This document shows, piece after piece, positions 45,450 to 57,985 of a DNA stretch of 64,000 nucleotides. This DNA comes from Cristatella mucedo. Taxonomy: Eukaryota > Bryozoa > Phylactolaemata > Cristatellidae. The position numbers and the translations under genes were made by a program. Under the pieces are notes generated by a model that worked only from the letters and a program-made list of their open reading frames with translations, was not told where the DNA came from and made no database searches. Positions within the stretch are counted from its first letter, which is position 1. Every line of letters starts with the position of its first letter. The stretch is from NCBI GenBank assembly GCA_009760855.2, contig WPIO01000017.1, forward strand, positions 560,001-624,000. The letters run 5' to 3'.

Positions 45450-46269
45450 AACGAAATGTTAAGCTTCAGTCGCAACCGTGTTACTCCTGCTCCTTCAAGT
45501 TTCCAGAGTTGAGCTCCATCCGTCAACTTCGTGTTAGGAGGGCATCCGAAACCGTATGACCTAGAATGAGACATCTAGCCTTACATCCAGCGACTGTGGA
45601 ATTAAACGAAACTTACGCCAGCCCCCACAAAGTAGGGTCTGCACCTGCTGGCTATCGCAAGTAGTGTTTCCGCCCGCCTGAGCTGCTTTTTAGGTAAGGT
45701 TTTTTGCTTCACTTGCGGCTGCAAATCGGTATGGACGACTCGGTATTTGTCCTTAGTTCGGGTTTTAATCAGTATGCTGCTACCGGCGGAAATAAACGGG
45801 GTCGTAGCCCCCTAGTAAGTTACGTTCGCCAGGGATGCCGTGACCTTTTTAGCAACACGTCGTTCCAACGTGGCGACCGAATCTACACTCCATTATAAAG
45901 TTGATGCCAAGAATGTGAAACAACACATTCAGACATTTATTTTCGTTCTGTAACTTGTTTTTGTCGAATCTGCCAATGTTCATAAAATTGTACCAAGCAT
46001 GCTCATGAGTTACGGATATTAAAATTTGTGTTAATACTCTTGCTTAGGGTCCCCAGCCGTAGCAGAGTCCAAAATACAACTCATCACTTTCAAGTCTCTG
46101 GCAATGTGAGCTCACGATGCAATGTTAAGCTTCAGTCGCAACCATGTTACTCCAGCTCCTTCAAGCTTCCAGAGTCGAGCTCCGTGCGTCAACTTCGTGT
46201 GATAGGAGGGCATCCGAATCCGTATGACCTAGAATGAGACATCTAGCCTTGCGTCAAGCGACTGTGGAA

Positions 46270-48953
46270 TTAAACCAAACTTACGCCAGCCCCCACAAAG
46301 TAGGGTCTGCACCTGCTGGCGATCGCAAGTGGTGTTCCCGCCAGCCTGAGATGCTTTTTAGGTAATGTTTTTTGCTGCACAAGCGGCTGCAAATCGGTAT
46401 GGACGACTCGGTATTTGTCCTTAGTTCGGGTTTTAATCAGTATGCTGCTACCGGCGGAAATAAACGGGGTCGTAGCTCCCTCGTAAGTTACGTTCGCCAA
46501 GTATGCCATGACCTTATTAGCGACACGTTCCGTTCAAACGAGGCGACCGAATCTATACTCCATTATTACGTTGATGCCAAACATGTGAAACAACACGGTG
46601 CGACGTTTATTATCGATCGGTAACTTGTTTTTGTCGAATCTGCCAACGTTCATAAAATCGTACCAAGCATGCTCTTGACTTACGGCTATTACAATTTGTC
46701 TTCATAGTCTTGCTTGGCGTTCCCTGCTGTAGCGGCGTCCAAAATACAACTCTTTATCACTTTCAAGTCTTGGGCAATCTGAGCTCACGACGCAATGTTA
46801 AGCTTCAATCGCAACCATGTTACTCCAGCTCCTTCAAGCTTCCAGAATCGAGCTCCATCCGTCAACTTCGTGTGTTAGGATGGCATCCTCATCCGTGTGA
46901 CCTAGAATGAGACATCGAACCTTATGATCAGTGACCGCGGGTTAATACCAAACTTACGCCAGCCCCTAGCAAAGTAGGGTCTGCGCCTGCTGGCGATCGC
47001 ATGTGGTGTTCCCGCCCGCCTGAGATGCTTTTAGGTAAGATTTTTTCAGCACAAGCAGCTGCAAATCGGCATGGACGACTCGGTATTTGTCCTTAGTTCG
47101 GGTTTCAATCAGTCTGCTGCTATCCTCGGAAATAAACGAGATAGTAGCCCTCGTATGTTACGTTCGCCAAGGGTACCATGGCCTGTTCGGCGATATGTTC
47201 CGTCCAAACGTGGCGACCGAAACCACACTCCATCCTTACGTCGATGCGAAACATGTGAAACAACACGGTGCGACATTTATTATTGGTCGGTAACTTGTTT
47301 TGTCGAATCTGCCAACATTCGTAAAATTGTACCAAGCATGCTCATGAGTTACGGCTATTACAATTTGGCTTAATAGTCTTACTTTGCGTTGCCTGCCGTA
47401 GCAGCGTCCACAATACAACTCCTCATAATTTTCAAGTCTCTGGCAATCATAGCTCACAACGCAATGTTAAGCTTCAGTCGCAACCATGTTACTCCAGCTC
47501 CTTCAAGCTTCCACAGTCGAGCTCCATCCGTCAACTTCGTGTGATAGGAGGGCATCCGAATCCGTATGACCTAGAATGAGACATCTAGCCTTGCGTCAAG
47601 CGACTGTGGAATTAAACCAAACTTACGCCAGCCCCCACAAAGTAGGGTCTGCACCTGCTGGCTATCGCAAGTGGTGTTCCCGCCAGCCTGAGATGCTTTT
47701 TTGGTAAGGTTTTTTGCCGCACAAGCGGCTGCAAATCGGTATGGACGACTTGGTATTTGTCCTTAGTTCGGGTTTTAATCAGTATGCTGCTACCGGCGGA
47801 AATAAACGGGGTCGTAGCTCCCTCGTAAGTTACGTTCGCCAAGTATGCCATGACCTTATTAGCGACACGTTCCGTTCAAACGAGGCGACCGAATCTATAC
47901 TCCATTATTACGTTGATGTCAAACATGTGAAACAACACGGTGCGACGTTTATTATCGGTCGGTAACTTGTTTTTGTCGAATCTGCCAACGTTCGTAAAAT
48001 CGTACCAAGCATGCTCTTGACTTACGGCTATTACAATTTGTGTTCATAGTCTTGCTTGGCGTTCCCTGCCGTAGCAGCGTCCAAAATACAACTCCTGTTC
48101 ACTTTCAAGTCTTGGGCAATCTGAGCTCACGACGCAATGTTAAGCTTCAATCGCAACCATGTTACTCCAGCTCCTTCAAGCTTCCAGAATCGAGCTCCAT
48201 CCGTCAGCTTCGTGTGTTAGGATGTCATCCTCATCCGTGTGACTTAGAATGAGACATCTATCCTTATGATCAGTGACCGCGGGTTAATACCAAACTTACG
48301 CCAGCCCCTAGCAAAGTAGGGTCTGCGCCTGCTGGCGATCGCATGTGGTGTTCCCGCCCGCCTGAGATGCTTTTAGGTAAGATTTTTTCAGCACAAGCAG
48401 CTGCAAATCGGCATGGACGACTCGGTATTTGTCCTTAGTTCGGGTTTCAATCAGTCTGCTGCTATCCTCGGAAATAAACGGGATAGTAGCCCCGTCGTAA
48501 GTTACGTTCGCCAAGGGTACCATGGCCTGTTCGGCGATATGTTCCGTCCAAACGTGGCGACCGAAACCACACTCCATCCTTACGTCGATGCGAAACATGT
48601 GAAACAACACGGTGCGACATTTATTATTGGTCGGTAACTTGTTTTGTCGAATCTGCCAACATTCGTAAAATTGTACCAAGCATGCTCATGAGTTACGGCT
48701 ATTACAATTTGGCTTAATAGTCTTACTTTGCGTTGCCTGCCGTAGCAGCGTCCACAATACAACTCCTCATAATTTTCAAGTCTCTGGCAATCATAGCTCA
48801 CAACGCAATGTTAAGCTTCAGTCGCAACCATGTTACTCCAGCTCCTTCAAGCTTCCACAGTCGAGCTCCATCCGTCAACTTCGTGTGATAGGAGGGCATC
48901 CGAATCCGTATGACCTAGAATGAGACATCTATCCTTATGTTCAGCAGCCGCGA
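46270..48953. repeat. Two-monomer (g-h) tandem duplication
   Basis: 46270-47611 and 47612-48953 are near-identical units of about 1342 bp. Differences include single bases (CTGGCGATCGC / CTGGCTATCGC) and the polyT/GGTAAG variant after GAGATGC. Confidence 0.85.
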
Positions 48954-51900
48954 AATGTTATACCAAACTTACGCCTGGCCCGCAAAGAAGGATCTGCGCC
49001 TTTTGGCGATCGCCAGTGGTTATCTCGCCCGCCTTAGATGCTTTAGGTAAAGTTTTTTGCAGCCCATGCAGTTGCCAGTTGGTATAGACGGCTCGGTATC
49101 TATCCTTTGTTAGGGTTTTAATCATTTTTCTTTTACGGGCGAAAATAATCAGTTTACTAACCGCCTGGTGTGTTTCCTTCGCCGAATGCGATATGGCCGC
49201 TTCAGCGAGAAACGTCACGTCCGAATGCAGAGACCGAATCCAGGCTCCATCCTTACGTTATTCTAAACATATGAGACAACATGGCGCGACATTTATTGTT
49301 GGTCGGTAACTGGTTTTCGTCTAACCTCCCAACTTTTGTAATGGTACCAACCATTCTTAGAGTTACGGCGATCGCAAATCGGGTAATTAGTCTTCTTGGC
49401 GTTCCCTGCCGTCGCAGCATCCTCAATCTAACCTCTCATCAATTCCAAATCGCTGGCAATCAAAGCTCACGTTACAATGTTTAGCTTCGGTCGTGACCGT
49501 GTTACTCCTGCTGCTCCAGGCGTCCATCACGAGGCTCACAGCCGGCTGAAGAATTCCGTAGCAAGCGAGTATTACAAGAGCACAGCGCCAGGTCAATATT
49601 AGATCTAGACCTGTAGCCACTTGCTGCAACCCAATACCGTCTCAGTCTCAGCAATCATGCATAGCCTAAATGGTGCTCTACCCAATGCGCCATCTGATTG
49701 CCAACAGTGTATTTTCTCTTCTTCCTGAATTATCACCCCTTGTCGTCTCTGTGCTGGCTCGCCCCATAAATTATAATAATAATAATAGTGTACTTGATAA
49801 AGCGCCCCCAGAGAACTCAATCTCTTTATAGGCGCCTTACATTTCCTGCAGATCGAAATTCAATTAAATGGTAAGTAAAATAATGCTTGAAAAACAAACA
49901 AACTGAATAACATCCTTAGGGGTGACATGCACAGGGTCAGCATGCAAATGTGGTTAGTGGCAGCATGCACAGTGTCAGCACGTATAAGTACGTGAAGGAC
50001 GAATCACAGGGGCCCACTAAATGCTGTCCTAAATAGGTGTTTTTAAGTTCCTTTAAACGTGGTCAGGTCAAGTGATATTCTGACGCAGGTCGGGAGGGAG
50101 TTCCAGGCTTTCGGAGTGTACGAACTAAATGCGCGGTCTCCAGAGGATTTGAAGTTTGTACGAGGTAATTCTAGACTGTTGGATTCCGAAAACCACGGTA
50201 AAAGGTTTTCTACACTCGTTTCTTGTCTTTAGTGATAGCGGAGACGTGCTCTCTCGTTACAAAGCACCTCTTGAGTTCCACCGCATGCAACACGATGGCT
50301 AGTATGGACTGTTCCACGTGGGGATTTTGTGCATTGGTTAAAATGATTAATAGGTTTACGGGCTTTTTCAGTCTACTGCTCGTCATTGAAAGAGATCATT
50401 TGAGTCGAGCTCCCTCCGTAAACTTTGTGTTCCCGCCAGCCTGAGATGCTTTAGGTAAGGTTTTTTACAGCACAAGCAGCTGCAAATCGGTATAGACGAC
50501 TCGGTATTTGTCCTTAGTTCGGGTTTTAATCAGTCTGCTGCTATCGGCGGAAATAAACGAGGTCGTAGCCCCGTCGTAAGTTACTTTCTCCAAGTATGCC
50601 ATGACATGCTTAGCGATAAGTTATGTTCAAACGTGGACACCGAATCTACACTCCATTATTACGTTGATGCCAAACATATGAAACAACACGGTGCAACGTT
50701 TATTGTCGGTCGGTAACTTGTGTTTATCGAACCTTCCAACGTTCGTTAAATGTTACCAAGCATGCTCATGAGGTACGGCCGTTACAGTTTCTGTTAAGAG
50801 TCTTGCTTGGCGTTCCCTGGCGAGGCTGCGTTGACAATACAACTGCTCATAACTTTCAAGTCTCTGGCAATCAGAGCTCATCACACAATGTTAAGCTTCA
50901 GTCGCATCTATGTTACTCCAGCTCCTTCAAGCTTCCAGAGTCGCGCTCCATCCGTCAACTTTGTGCGTTAAGAGGGAAACCGAATCCTTGTGACCTAGAA
51001 GGAGACATCTATCCTTAAGTTCAGCGGCGGTGAAATTCTATGCCAAACTTACACCTGGCCCGCAAAGAAGGATCAGCGCCTGTTGGCGATCGCAAGTGGT
51101 GTTCCCGCCCGCCTGAGATGCTTTAAGTAAAGTTTTTTGCAGCACAAGCAGTTGCCTATCGTTATGGACGACTCGGTATTTATCCGTAGCTCTGGTTTTC
51201 ATCATTCTGCTTCTACCGTCGGAAATAATCGGTTCAGTTGCCCCTTCATATGTTGCGTTCACCAAGTGTGCCCTGGCCGCTTTAACAGTACGTCACGTCG
51301 TAACCCAGTGACCGAATCCAGTCTCCATCATTACGTTGAATCCAAACATATGAAACAACATGGCGCAACATTTATAATTGGACTGTAAATTGTTATGTCG
51401 AACTTCCCAACGTTCGTAAAATAGTACCAACCATTGTCACGATTTACGGCGATCGCAATTTGTGTTATTACTCTTGCTTGGCGTTCCCTGCCGTCGCATC
51501 GTCCAAAATATGACCTCTCATCAATTTCAAGTAGCTGGCAATCAGAGCTTATGTTGCGATGTTTAGCTTCGGTCGCAACCATGTTACTCCTGCTGCTTCA
51601 TCACGACCCTCACTGCCGGCTGAAGAGTTCCGTTGCAAGCGAGAATTACACATGCACAGCGCCAGGTCAATGTTAGATCTAGACCTGAAGCCACTTGCTG
51701 CAACCCAATACTGTCTCAGTCTCAGTAACCATGCATAGCCTAAATGGTGCTCTACCCAAAGCGCCATCTAATTGCCAAGAGTTTATCTTCTCTTCTACCT
51801 AAATTATAACCCCTTGTCGTCTCTGTGCAGGCTCTCCCCTTCGGGGTTAAAGGTTTTCCACACTCTTTTCTTATCGACAGTGATAGCGGAGACGTGATCT

Positions 51901-54480
51901 CTCGTTACAAAGCACCTGTCGAGTCCCACCGCATCAAACGTGATGGCCAGTTTCCACTGTTCCAGGTGGAGATTTGATGCATCGGTTGAAATCATTGATT
52001 GGTTAGCGAGCCTTTTTCAGTCGACTTCTCGTCATTGGAAGAGATCGTTTGAGTCGAGCTCCCTCCGTAAACTTCGTGTGTTAGGAGGGCATCCTCATCC
52101 GTGTGACCTAGAACGAGACATCTATCCTTACGTTGAGCGACCGTGGAATTATGCCAAATTTACGGAAGCCCCCACAAAGTAGGGTTTGCGCCTGCTGGCT
52201 ATCGCAAGTGGTGTTCCCGCCCGCCCGAGATGCTTTAAGGTTTTTTGCAGTACAAGCAGCTGCAAATCGGTATGGATGACTCGGTATTTGTCCTTAGTTC
52301 GGATTTCAATCAGTCTGCTGCTATCGGCGGAAATGAACGGGCTCGTGGCCCCGTCATAAGTTACGTTCGCCAAGTGTACCATGGCCTGCTTAGCCATGCG
52401 TCCGGTCCAAACGTGGCGACAGAATGCGTACTCCATCGTTACGTTGATGCCAAACATGTGAAACAACACGGTGCGACATTTATTATCCGTCGGTTACTTG
52501 TTTTGGTCGAATCTGCTGGTGTTCATAAAATCGTACCATGCATGCTCATGGCTTACGGCTATTACAATTTGTGTTCATAGTCTTGCTTCGCGTTCCATGC
52601 CGTAGCAGCGTCCAAAATACAACTCCTTATCACTTTCAAATCTCTGACAATCAGAGCTCACAACGCAATGTTAAGGGTCAATCGCAACCGTGTTACTCCT
52701 GCTCCTTCAAGCTTCCAGAGTCGAGCTCCATCCGTCAACTTTGTGTCATAGGAGGGCATCCGAATCCGTATGACCTAGAAGGAGACATCTAGCCTTGCGT
52801 CAAGCGACCGTGAAATTAAAAAAAACTTACGCCAGCCCCCACAAAGTAGGGTCTGCACCTGCTGGCTATCGCAAGTGGTGTTTCCGCCCGCCTGAGCTGC
52901 TTTTTAGGTAAGGTTTTTTGCTTCACTTGCGGCTGCAAATCGGTATGGACGACTCGGTATTTGTCCTTAGTTCGGGTTTTAATCAGTATGCTGCTACCGG
53001 CGGAAATAAACGGGGTCGTAGCCCCCTAGTAAGTTACGTTCGCCAGGGATGCCGTGACCTTTATAGCAACACGTCGTTCCAACGTGGCGACCGAATCTAC
53101 ACTCCATTATAAAGTTGATGCCAAGAATGTGAAACAACACATTCAGACATTTATTTTCGTTCTGTAACTTGTTTTTGTCGAATCTGCCAATGTTCATAAA
53201 ATTGTACCAAGCATGCTCATGAGTTACGGATATTAAAATTTGTGTTAATACTCTTGCTTAGGGTCCCCAGCCGTAGCAGAGTCCAATATACAACTCATCA
53301 CTTTCAAGTCTCTGGCAATGTGAGCTCACGATGCAATGTTAAGCTTCAGTCGCAACCATGTTACTCCAGCTCCTTCAAGCTTCCAGAGTCGAGCTCCGTG
53401 CGTCAACTTCGCGTGATAGGAGGGCATCCGAATCCGTATGACCTAGAATGAGACATCTAGCCTTGCGTCAAGCGACTGTGGAATTAAACCAAACTTACGC
53501 CAGCCCCCACAAAGTAGGGTCTGCACCTGCTGGCTATCGCAAGTGGTGTTCCCGCCAGCCTGAGATGCTTTTTTGGTAAGGTTTTTTGCCGCACAAGCGG
53601 CTGCAAATCTGTACGGACGACTCGGTATTTGTCCTTAGTTCGGGTTTTAATCAGTATGCTGCTACCGGCGGAAATAAACGGGGTCGTAGCTCTCTCGTAA
53701 GTTACGTTCGCCAAGTATGCCATGACCTTTTTATCGATACGTCCCGTTCAAACGAGGCGACCGAATCTACACTCTATTATTACGTTAATGCCAAACTTTT
53801 GAAACAACACGGTGGGGCATTTATTATCCTTCGGTAACCTGTGTGTGTCGAATCTGCCAACGTTCGTAAAATTGTACCAAGCCTGCTCATGCGTTACGGC
53901 TATTACAATTTGTGTTCATAGTCTTGCTTGGTGTTCCCTGCCGTAGCAGCGTCCAAAATACAACTCCTCATCACTTTCAAGTCTTGGGCAATCTGAGCTC
54001 ACGACGCAATGTTAAGCTTCAATCGCAACCATGTTACTCCAGCTCCTTCAAGCTTCCAGAATCGAGCTCCATCCGTCAACTTCGTGTGTTAGGATGGCAT
54101 CCTCATCCGTGTGACCTAGAATGAGACATCTATCCTTATGTTCAGCGACCGTGGATATATACCAAAGTTATGCCAGCCCCCGCAAAGTAGGGTCTGAGCC
54201 TGCTGGCGATCGCAAGTGGTGTTCCCGCCAGCCTGAGATGCTTTTAGGTAAGATTTTTTCAGCAGAAGAAGCTGCAAATTGGCATGGACGACTCGTTATT
54301 TGTCCTTAGTTCGGGTTTCAATTAGTCTGCTGCTATCCGCCGAAATAAATGGGATAGTAGCCCCGTCGTAAGTTACGTTCGCCAAGTGCACCATGGCCTG
54401 TTCTGCGATACGCTTCGTATAAACGTGGCGACCAAATCCACACTCCATCATTACGTCGATGTAAAACATGTGAAACAACA
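48920..54480. repeat. Higher-order repeat, copy 2 (order b c d e f g h)
   Basis: Same order as copy 1, with a single g-h pair and a deletion of about 139 bp between b and c (junction near 50430). The match to copy 1 is close to identity in type b (for example 49281-49770 against 41927-42417). Confidence 0.85.
49766..50200 (-). mobile_element. LINE A 3' piece inserted in satellite, copy 2
   Basis: Same sequence and same boundaries as 42411-42838, so one insertion copied by duplication of the 7.2 kb unit. Confidence 0.85.
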
Positions 54481-54489
54481 TTGATCACA

Positions 54490-54650
54490 GGCACTACGGC
54501 CAGTTCAACCTGTCACTACCTGCTGACGTTTCGACTGAATCCATCCTCCATATTCAGTTCGAGTCGTGGGCGATCAGAGTGCTAGTACTCGAAGCAATAT
54601 TTATTTTAAGTCAGTGCCGTACGACTCCAGCTCCACGCCTCCACGAAGAG
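54490..54650. repeat. Decayed satellite edge
   Basis: GGGCGATCAGAGTGCTAGTA to TACGACTCCAGCTCCACGCC follows the order of the monomer right end (CAATCAGAGCTC..., TTACTCCAGCTCC) with many changes. Confidence 0.4.
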
Positions 54651-55339
54651 TTGCAACCTGCTTACCAGTAACATTTATATTCAGAATCGAGCACTATGGT
54701 TTCCTGAGGAGCTAAAAGTGAACTCCTTCACTGCTTCAGATGGAAATCCAGAGATTTATTAAAAGTTAGCTTTAAAGTTTTGAAAATATTTAGTAAGAAG
54801 AGCGAAGTTCTTTGTGAAGTGGTAAACTATTAGAAGCAACAGCTTGCAGTTATATACAGAGGTTGCAAACCAATAAACATACTCAATACAAATTAACGTG
54901 ATCTCATTTTCAGGGCAAACAAATGCACTTTCGAGACCACTTTGCTAGAGATAGTACATCATCAAATGATAGAAGGCCAGTGCTACTATGTGCTTCACTT
55001 ATTTTTTAGAAGATAGAGAAATCGATAATGAAATTTCATAAGGTAGGGAAATCTATTAAGCTGTGGTGCTTCAAAAAAAATTGACCTGACGCAGTTATCC
55101 ATAATCCATAAAGTCGAATTACTTCCAAGCTATTTGAAGAGTGGCCTCTCTAGCAATTACTTCCAAGACCTTTCGAATTACTTCCAAGCTATTTGAAGTG
55201 ACTTAATCGAAGAAATGCTAGGCCAATGTAGAGATGAGCTTTTGCTAATAGGCTAGTAGTCCCCAGGCCAACCGGGATTGAAGATGTTGCACTTGAAGCC
55301 CATTCCCTTTCGATTTTGTACCTTCGAGTGCGATTTTGA

Positions 55340-56620
55340 AGGATAAGATCCATTTACCGAGTCATACCATGTTTGCCTAAAACTAGTAAGTTGGTTACAT
55401 CATCCAATTAGAGAAAGTTTGCATCCATATAAGCGTAAAAGTTAGTAAAACAACCAGCAAGGGTGACAAGCTGGAAGGCTGAGGGATCAAAGCATAGATA
55501 AAGCTGTTTCATCTGCATGGCAGTGATATGCCTAAATTGGGCTTGGTGATTGTGGAAGAAGTGGATTTAGCACATGACTCTAGGGTACCCCATAACTTGC
55601 ATAATTGAGCCCGATAGCGGTAACCCAGCTTACTGCGGCAAACCAGATGCGGGGGACTGCAATAACTATCAGAATATTGATCATCATTAAATGCAAATAG
55701 GCTAAAAATGTTGGGCTCGTCGAGTTCTATTCGTCAGCGGAAAGACGGTGATTTCGAAAAAACCGATTATTTTTTTTATTGTGAAAGTGGGCAGTACCTG
55801 ACCAGATCTAGGGCAAGGATACGGTCCTCGATCACGAAAATTGAGCCTATTAATTCAAGAAATAGCTCAAGATTGATGGTTGAAGTGGGACAACTGCTGG
55901 TGCCTTCTTCGGGTGCCCCCCCCCCCGCAGAGTGATCGCATCTGCCCGCCCGGAGCAGACTTCTTCGCTGATGCTCTGTTTGTTCTGCCACGAGTCTGAG
56001 CCATGTCGGATTCCAATATTGTCAGGATCTTCGTCCTCACTATCCTATCAGCGATACTACCCAGGCGAGCACTTGCACGCAATACCGGACTTCCTGCATA
56101 GTCTTTTCAAGCCAGCAGGTGGCAATGAAGTTCCCGGGAAATGATTCCAAGAACTTGCACACCAGTTCCATTGCATTGCTAAGAAAGTCATTGCCAGCAT
56201 CTTTTAGATCGTCATTATCGCCAATCCTAGCATGCATCCTTTCACTGAGCTCTGGCGCACAGTAAACACTCGTGCGTACAATGAATAATTAATTGCGATT
56301 CTATTTACGGAAATTCGGTAACTCGGGTTACGGCCGTTCGGCTCAATTGCTGCCCGTTATCGTCGATACTCGTTTTAAGTCTCCCACTGATATGAGACCT
56401 GAAACATTGCAGTGCAGGCCCAGTGATGCCCAGGCGAGAGGATGGTGCTTGAAGGACTTTGGGATCAATAGTATCAAATACTGCCGAAATATTTAGCAAA
56501 ACACGCAGAGACGATTTTCCCTAAGTCTTCACACCAGTCGTTATACCCACGAAGCAGTTCTGAGTCTTTAGAGTGATTTGCTCTAGAACCTAACATGGAC
56601 TTACTTACCAGTTTTGGATT
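55340..56620 (-). mobile_element. Diverged LINE A relative in the right duplicated block, interrupted
   Basis: The minus strand encodes LNISAVFDTIDPKVLQ and FRSHISGRLKTSIDD at about 56499-56370. The rest continues left of the 738-bp insertion. Its counterpart at 22550-23100 is uninterrupted. Confidence 0.6.
55607..56344. mobile_element. 738-bp insertion with imperfect terminal inverted repeats
   Basis: The left end GAGCCCGATAGCGGTAACCC and the reverse complement of the right end GAGCCGAACGGCCGTAACCC agree at about 15 of 20 positions. Both sides are flanked by AATT. The left duplicated block at about 22840 shows the uninterrupted sequence. Inside are open frames on both strands (55708-55935 plus; 56237-56040 minus) without a recognised transposase. 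The best reading is a non-autonomous DNA transposon; AATT is palindromic, so the exact duplication is ambiguous. Confidence 0.6.
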
Positions 56621-57250
56621 TTTATCTATTAAGAGTTTAGCCGGTTGGTCACTACTCGTTTTGGCGTCTTTGCTGGGAACGGCAGTTGGGAGACTGGATC
56701 GGTTGCCAAGTTCTGCTGGTCTAGTTTTGCCTTCTAAATGGGTGGCCGAACAGCAGCTTTTTTTGAAAAGTACTGGGACTAGATCTGAGGCTAAGAACAT
56801 ATGTATTATGGTAGTTATGTATGGCAGCATCAGATCTATGCATCGCAGAAGTTGAACAGTGAGTTTTGGGTCTAGATGGCTAATTTGAGTGAAGACGAAC
56901 CTCGATAGGCTTGAATGCCGGCATTGAGGTGGTCCACGGAGTTGAAGGAACGTGTCCTGTGGGTATGTTACTGATGGGCAGGAGTCCAGTGGGGTTGTTG
57001 TTTCTTTGGGACGGACTCACTGTTTGTAAGTTGCTACCTTACGGATGGACTCTCTGCTTGTATCTTATTGCTGTCACGGAAGCTCGAGAAGCGATCTCTT
57101 AGATTACCTCACCGATCATTAAGGTAAGGTGCCAACCTGGGAGCGATTAAGGAGATGGCTGATGGTCGACATCCGTATTTCCTGATGGTTGCATCTGTGA
57201 TTCCGTTTTGTTCTTGTAGAAGCTGCACTTGGATGCCTCAAGGGTGTTCG

Positions 57251-57985
57251 CTAATGAGCTTGTATTATCGACGCATGAGACCGACAAGCCATGCTGTCAT
57301 TTGTCTTTGGAAGGAAATCTAGTGATGTACAAGTATTTACCAGTGGGCTGGACGAAAACCGAAAATTCCCCACGAAATAGCTCACGTGAAATGGGGTCAT
57401 AAATCACGATCATTCTGCTTACTACAATTAAAGCTTAGCTAAATGGTGTCTCTGCAGCCATAAAATACAGAGGTCAACATTTCGAGCCACTCGCTACGGT
57501 ATGATGCTGACAAAAGATACTCTTAGTGCTTTGAACAATTTCACTTTGTTCCTGAAAACACAACTTACAAGCATATAATAGTACATGCATGCACAAAATA
57601 CAGGTAAGCAGCTGCATATTTCTAGAAATATACTGCACTTCATGTGAGAATTATCCCGAAGAATGAGAGTTAAAGATTCATATTAACATCATACTATCAG
57701 CAACTGCTAGGTTTAACGTATTTAATGAGTGACCCAGATGCATCATGGTGCCACTATGACACTGTGGAGCATAGAATTGTAGCTTTTTTGAGGCTGCAAT
57801 CGAAATTGTAGGCAGAAACCAATCCAAGATCCATATTACATAAAGTCTGAGACAGTAAATATGGTTAAAAATTGGCTATCACAATTTGGGCACCACTTTT
57901 ATATAAGCTGCCTGACAGCAAGCAGCAACTGCAAAATTCGAGATCTGCCGACAAGGAAGGCTTCAGACAGGTGAACTGTTTCAGG
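57251..57985. other. 3' flank or 3' UTR of AOAH-like copy 1
   Basis: AT-rich. ATTAAA on the minus strand at 57726-57721 is a possible polyadenylation signal. No other feature was recognised. Confidence 0.4.

Larger units (their letters stand above)
41566..48919. repeat. Higher-order repeat, copy 1 (order b c d e f g h g h)
   Basis: Each monomer type here recurs in copy 2 at a fixed offset: about 7354 for type b, 7213 for c, and 7212-7214 for e, f and g. Type b contains an inserted LINE A piece and tRNA-like sequence; type d contains the same tRNA-like sequence without the LINE. The g-h pair is present twice. Confidence 0.85.
40537..54480. repeat. Complex satellite array, monomers of about 670 bp
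   Basis: Seventeen monomers were counted by the landmark ACGACTCGGTATTTGTCC or a variant, near 41065, 41733, 43283, 43956, 45064, 45735, 46403, 47075, 47745, 48417, 49087, 50497, 51169, 52277, 52949, 53617 and 54288, plus a partial unit at the left edge. Most steps are 668-673 bp. Steps of about 1.1-1.55 kb occur where a unit carries extra sequence. The array begins and ends inside a monomer. Short traces continue at 54490-54630. Most monomers keep open frames of 70-85 codons on both strands. Confidence 0.9.
54690..57250. repeat. Segmental duplication, right copy, part 1
   Basis: Counterpart of 21820-24113, same orientation, broken by the 55607-56344 insertion. It lies just downstream of the AOAH-like copy 1 stop codon. 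Confidence 0.75.

Noticed and set aside
40537-54480. CRISPR array or bacterial repeat locus
   Set aside because: The repeats are about 670 bp with no short repeat-spacer pattern, and the context is eukaryotic.
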